DNA of 64,000 nt from an uncultured beta proteobacterium (GTDB lineage Bacteria; Pseudomonadota; Gammaproteobacteria; Burkholderiales; Burkholderiaceae_C), in the NCBI GenBank assembly GCA_903830985.1, contig CAIKVZ010000086.1, positions 1 through 64,000 on the forward strand, in the 5' to 3' direction. The notes below the pieces were generated by a model. That model had not been told where the DNA came from and searched no databases. It saw nothing but the letters and a program-made list of their open reading frames with translations. Made by a program: the position numbers and the translations under genes. The first letter of the stretch is position 1. Each line of letters begins with the position of its first letter. Below, piece by piece: positions 61,297 through 64,000 of this stretch.

Positions 61297-62598
61297 ATGC
61301 TCGAAAAACTGAAATGGCTTTACCGTCAAGCAGCCCGCGGCGCGACACTCGTGCTGCCCCAGCGCGTTCGGTTTGCGGTCTATCGCAACATGGTTCAATG
61401 CGACGCTGCACCATCGAGCAAGCTCTCGCTCAAGGTGGCCGAGACCAGGGAAGAACTGGAGGCCTGCTTCAAACTTTTGCACGACGCCTACGTGCACGTC
61501 GGCTTCATGAAGCCTGACCCCTCGGGCATGCGCGCCACGCTGTACCACGCCTTGCCCACTACGACGACGCTGCTGGCCAAGTTCGATGGCCGTGTCGTCG
61601 GGACCGTGTCGTTGATCCGCGACAGCGAGTTGGGCTTTCCCATGCAGAAGATCTTCGACATTCGCAAGATCCGCAATGCCGGGGGCAACATCGCCGAAGT
61701 TTCGGCGCTCGCCGTGCATCGGCGCTTTCAGGCCACGGGTGGCACGATCCTGTTCCCGCTGATGAAGTTCATGTACCAGTACGCGACCGAGTTCTTCGAT
61801 ACCAGCCACTTGGTGATTGCGGTGAACCCGCGACACATCGGGTTTTACGAGTCGCTGCTTTTCTTTCGTCGCCTGAAACAAAATCCCGTCGAGCACTATG
61901 ACTTCGTGAACGGCGCACCGGCGGTAGGCGCGCACCTTGACCTGCGCCGTGCGCCGGAAATTTTCAAACGCCATTACGACGCCAAGGAGCCCGCCAAGAA
62001 TCTTTATCGCTATTTTTTGCACCTGCCGATGCCCAATATCGCATTCCCGGACAAACGCTTCTTCACCACCAACGATCCGGTCATGACGCCGGAGTTGCTG
62101 GATTATTTTTTCAACCAACGCACTGAGGTGTTTGCCAAGTTGGACGACGACGAAAAGCGCCTGCTGCATTCGATTTACGACCTGCCGGCGTACAAGGCCG
62201 TCCTGCCCGAGTTGCCGCCTGACAAGGAGGCGGGACCGATCAGGATGCGGCGCAGGCACCGGCGCTTTTCCGTGATCTGCCCGGCGACGCTGCAGCTTGG
62301 CACGGACGTGCGGGCACAACGCTACAAGCTGCAGGTGGTCGAATGCTGGATGGCTGGCTTTCGCGCGCGCTCTGACGTGGCATTGCCGATCGACGTGCCC
62401 TGCACGGCGCAGGTCGAGCTCGGACATGCCGACCACAGCCAACTGACGGTCCGGGTCTTGCGCAAGGCCCACGCCAACTCCAACACCTTTGTGCTACAGG
62501 TAGACGAGCCCGACCTGGCCTGGCGCAAGTTTGTGCACGCGCTGCGCAAGGCAGCGACCTACGGCGATCTGGACAACGCCACGCGCTACCTGGAGTGA
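61297..62598 (+). CDS. FeeM-like N-acyl amino acid synthase fused to a PilZ-like domain
   Basis: 433 residues. N-terminal GNAT-fold acyltransferase of the FeeM/N-acyl amino acid synthase type (about residues 45-235): CFKLLHDAYVHVGFMKPDPS, TTTLLAKFDGRVVGTVSLIR, EVSALAVHRRFQATGGTILF and IAVNPRHIGFYESLLFFRRL. These enzymes join a long acyl chain from acyl-ACP to an amino acid, tyrosine in FeeM. The C-terminal part (about residues 325-425) has the PilZ start RRRHRRFSVICPATL, but the second c-di-GMP motif (D/N-x-S-x-x-G) is degenerate (VECWMAGFRARS), so nucleotide binding is uncertain. It is the last gene of the three-gene unit. Confidence 0.8.
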   Translation: MLEKLKWLYRQAARGATLVLPQRVRFAVYRNMVQCDAAPSSKLSLKVAETREELEACFKLLHDAYVHVGFMKPDPSGMRATLYHALPTTTTLLAKFDGRVVGTVSLIRDSELGFPMQKIFDIRKIRNAGGNIAEVSALAVHRRFQATGGTILFPLMKFMYQYATEFFDTSHLVIAVNPRHIGFYESLLFFRRLKQNPVEHYDFVNGAPAVGAHLDLRRAPEIFKRHYDAKEPAKNLYRYFLHLPMPNIAFPDKRFFTTNDPVMTPELLDYFFNQRTEVFAKLDDDEKRLLHSIYDLPAYKAVLPELPPDKEAGPIRMRRRHRRFSVICPATLQLGTDVRAQRYKLQVVECWMAGFRARSDVALPIDVPCTAQVELGHADHSQLTVRVLRKAHANSNTFVLQVDEPDLAWRKFVHALRKAATYGDLDNATRYLE

Positions 62599-62647
62599 GG
62601 CTCAATAGGAGCCGCCAATGAGGCTCTCGAAATAAGTGACAACAACG

Positions 62648-62762
62648 CCGTCATTGCGAGCGCAGCGAAGCAATCCATGTCATGTGTTCGCCTCCATGGA
62701 TTGCCGCGTCCCGCCACAGCCCAAGGGCCTCGCGGCTAAAGGCACGCGCCTCGCAATGACGG
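62648..62762. repeat. Inverted-repeat element between the acyltransferase and hydrolase genes
   Basis: The ends CCGTCATTGCGAG (62648-62660) and CTCGCAATGACGG (62750-62762) are perfect inverted copies. Inside, CAATCCAT (62671-62678) pairs with ATGGATTG (62696-62703). The wording ...CATTGCGAGCG.AGCGAAGCAATCCA... is that of a repeat family seen between genes in many bacteria. No transposase gene is present. The 62599-62850 gap otherwise holds nothing I can name. Confidence 0.8.
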
Positions 62763-62850
62763 GGCTGTTGCAGCTCGGATGTCGTGAATAAGGGAAAGCT
62801 CAATCGTTTGAGCGTTACAGTCTGGCAGTCCCTTCACTTGTCGCGCTGAT

Positions 62851-64000
62851 TTGAAAACCCCGCTGAAATTCCCGTTTCCTGTCTGGCTGCTGGCACTGAT
62901 CCTGTCGCTGTCGAGTCTGCCAGCCTGGAACGCCGAGGCGCAAACGCTGCGGCCCTGCCGTGTCAGTGGCATGCGCACCGAAGTGCAGTGCGGCGTGCTG
63001 CAACGCGCGCTGGACCCCGCGAGGCCGAACGGCGTGCAGATCAACGTCCACTATGTGGTCGTGCCGGCGCTGGCGCGGCGAAAATTTTCGGATCCGGTGT
63101 TCTTCCTCGCTGGCGGTCCCGGGCAGAGTGCGATCCAGGTGGCGCCCCAGATGGCACAACTGATGAGCCGCTTGAACAACCGGCGCGATCTGGTCTTCGT
63201 GGACCAGCGCGGCACCGGCCAATCGGCGCCACTGATGTGCCTGGACGAAAGCAGCAACACACTGACGCAGCAACTCGATGCGCAATGGCAGACCATGCAG
63301 TTGCAGCAGTGCCTGACGCAGCTGCAAAAACTGCCCTATGGCGACCTGCGCTTTTTCACCACCACGCTGGCCATGCAGGACGTCGATGCCGTGCGCCTGG
63401 CGTTGGCCGCACCGACCGTCAATCTGGTGGGCGTTTCCTATGGCACGCGCGCCGCGCTGGAATACCAGCGCCAGTTTCCCAATGCGGTGCGGCGCAGCGT
63501 GCTCGACGGTGTGGCGCCGCCCGACATGGTGCTGCCGGCCAGCGCCTCGATGGACAACCAGGCGGCCTTTGACGCACTGCTGGGCGCCTGCGAGCGAGAC
63601 GCGGTCTGCGTCAGGACCTATCCGCGGCTGCGGCGAGACTGGGCCAGTGTCCTGGCCGGGTTGCCGCGGACGGTGCAGTTGGCTCATCCCTTGACCGGCC
63701 TGCCCGAGAAAATCACGATGACGCGCGCCGCCGTGCTGGGCGGTGTGCGTACGCCGCTGTACGCGCCGGCCCTGGCCGCGGCCCTGCCCGAGGCCATTAC
63801 GCAGGCGGCACAGGGGCGCTTTGAGGCGCTGGTTGCCATGGGAACACTCATGGGGGGGCGTGGCCCGAACCGTCCGGCAGTGGGGTTGCATTTTTCCGTC
63901 ATCTGCGCCGAGGACTGGCCGCGCTGGTCCAGCAATGCGGATCTGCCCGGTCATGATTTCGGCGCAGCCTTTGCACAGACCTATCGCGACGCCTGCGCCT
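62851..64000 (+). CDS. Exported alpha/beta hydrolase (S33/TAP-like peptidase), partial
   Basis: The frame runs off the right edge with 383 codons visible. The only start I see is a TTG at 62851, giving a signal peptide (FPVWLLALILSLSSLPAWNA); it lacks a clear ribosome site. The fold motifs are present: oxyanion region FFLAGGPGQSAIQ, DQRGTGQS, and the nucleophile elbow VGVSYGTRAAL with the catalytic serine. The rest matches TAP-like/proline-iminopeptidase-type hydrolases that act on peptides or esters in the periplasm. Catalytic Asp and His would lie beyond the window or near its end. Confidence 0.8.
   Translation, partial: MKTPLKFPFPVWLLALILSLSSLPAWNAEAQTLRPCRVSGMRTEVQCGVLQRALDPARPNGVQINVHYVVVPALARRKFSDPVFFLAGGPGQSAIQVAPQMAQLMSRLNNRRDLVFVDQRGTGQSAPLMCLDESSNTLTQQLDAQWQTMQLQQCLTQLQKLPYGDLRFFTTTLAMQDVDAVRLALAAPTVNLVGVSYGTRAALEYQRQFPNAVRRSVLDGVAPPDMVLPASASMDNQAAFDALLGACERDAVCVRTYPRLRRDWASVLAGLPRTVQLAHPLTGLPEKITMTRAAVLGGVRTPLYAPALAAALPEAITQAAQGRFEALVAMGTLMGGRGPNRPAVGLHFSVICAEDWPRWSSNADLPGHDFGAAFAQTYRDACA

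Overview
This is a GC-rich chromosomal window with tightly packed genes. Gene content and protein style point to a betaproteobacterium of the order Burkholderiales, most likely family Comamonadaceae (Rhodoferax/Polaromonas-like). The basis is class I PHA genes close to those of Cupriavidus, a FeeM-like N-acyltransferase fused to PilZ, a cobalamin-dependent ribonucleotide reductase, and a cNOR cluster with a Dnr-type regulator. This is inference from protein sequence; there is no rRNA or tRNA gene to settle it.

Layout. 1-5378 (minus): a Cus-type copper/silver RND efflux operon (secreted Cys protein, cusF, cusC, cusB, cusA); cusA runs off the left edge. 5441-12866 (plus): a LysR regulator, an oxalate/formate-antiporter-like MFS protein and a two-gene NAD-linked formate dehydrogenase (fused diaphorase subunit plus catalytic subunit). 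12842-18081 (minus): a polar amino-acid ABC transporter (aapJQMP type) with a glycerophosphodiesterase at its end. 18356-20222: small stress genes (DUF3149 protein, hemerythrin, universal stress protein, a two-helix membrane protein). 20226-23132 (minus): class II ribonucleotide reductase. 23567-30026: Dnr regulator divergent from norCBQ-[4Fe-4S membrane protein]-norD, with a 16-bp palindromic Dnr/FNR-type site between them. 30050-37803: glnD, map and, divergently, purL.

37803-48830 is a neighbourhood rich in murein-turnover genes: a VanX-like D-Ala-D-Ala dipeptidase, a TonB-dependent receptor, a DigH/YddW-like lipoprotein, murQ, an AmpG-like permease, an M14 amidohydrolase, a BadF-type sugar kinase, an AmiD-like amidase and PgeF. 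49117-54994 carries phaC-phaA and, after a carbonic anhydrase and a secreted beta-propeller protein, phaB. 55064-58146 holds a secreted protein of unknown function and a UvrD-type helicase. 58265-62598 is a three-gene unit (helical-repeat protein, VAO-family flavo-oxidase, FeeM-like N-acyltransferase/PilZ fusion) that I regard as the best candidate for an undescribed pathway. The window ends inside an exported alpha/beta hydrolase.

Two different palindromic repeat elements sit inside conserved protein genes (cusA and purL) without breaking the frame, and a third inverted repeat lies between the acyltransferase and the hydrolase. No CRISPR array, prophage, transposase gene or RNA gene was seen. 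Taken together the window describes a metabolically versatile bacterium with formate oxidation, PHB storage, NO reduction, B12-dependent DNA precursor synthesis and cell-wall recycling.
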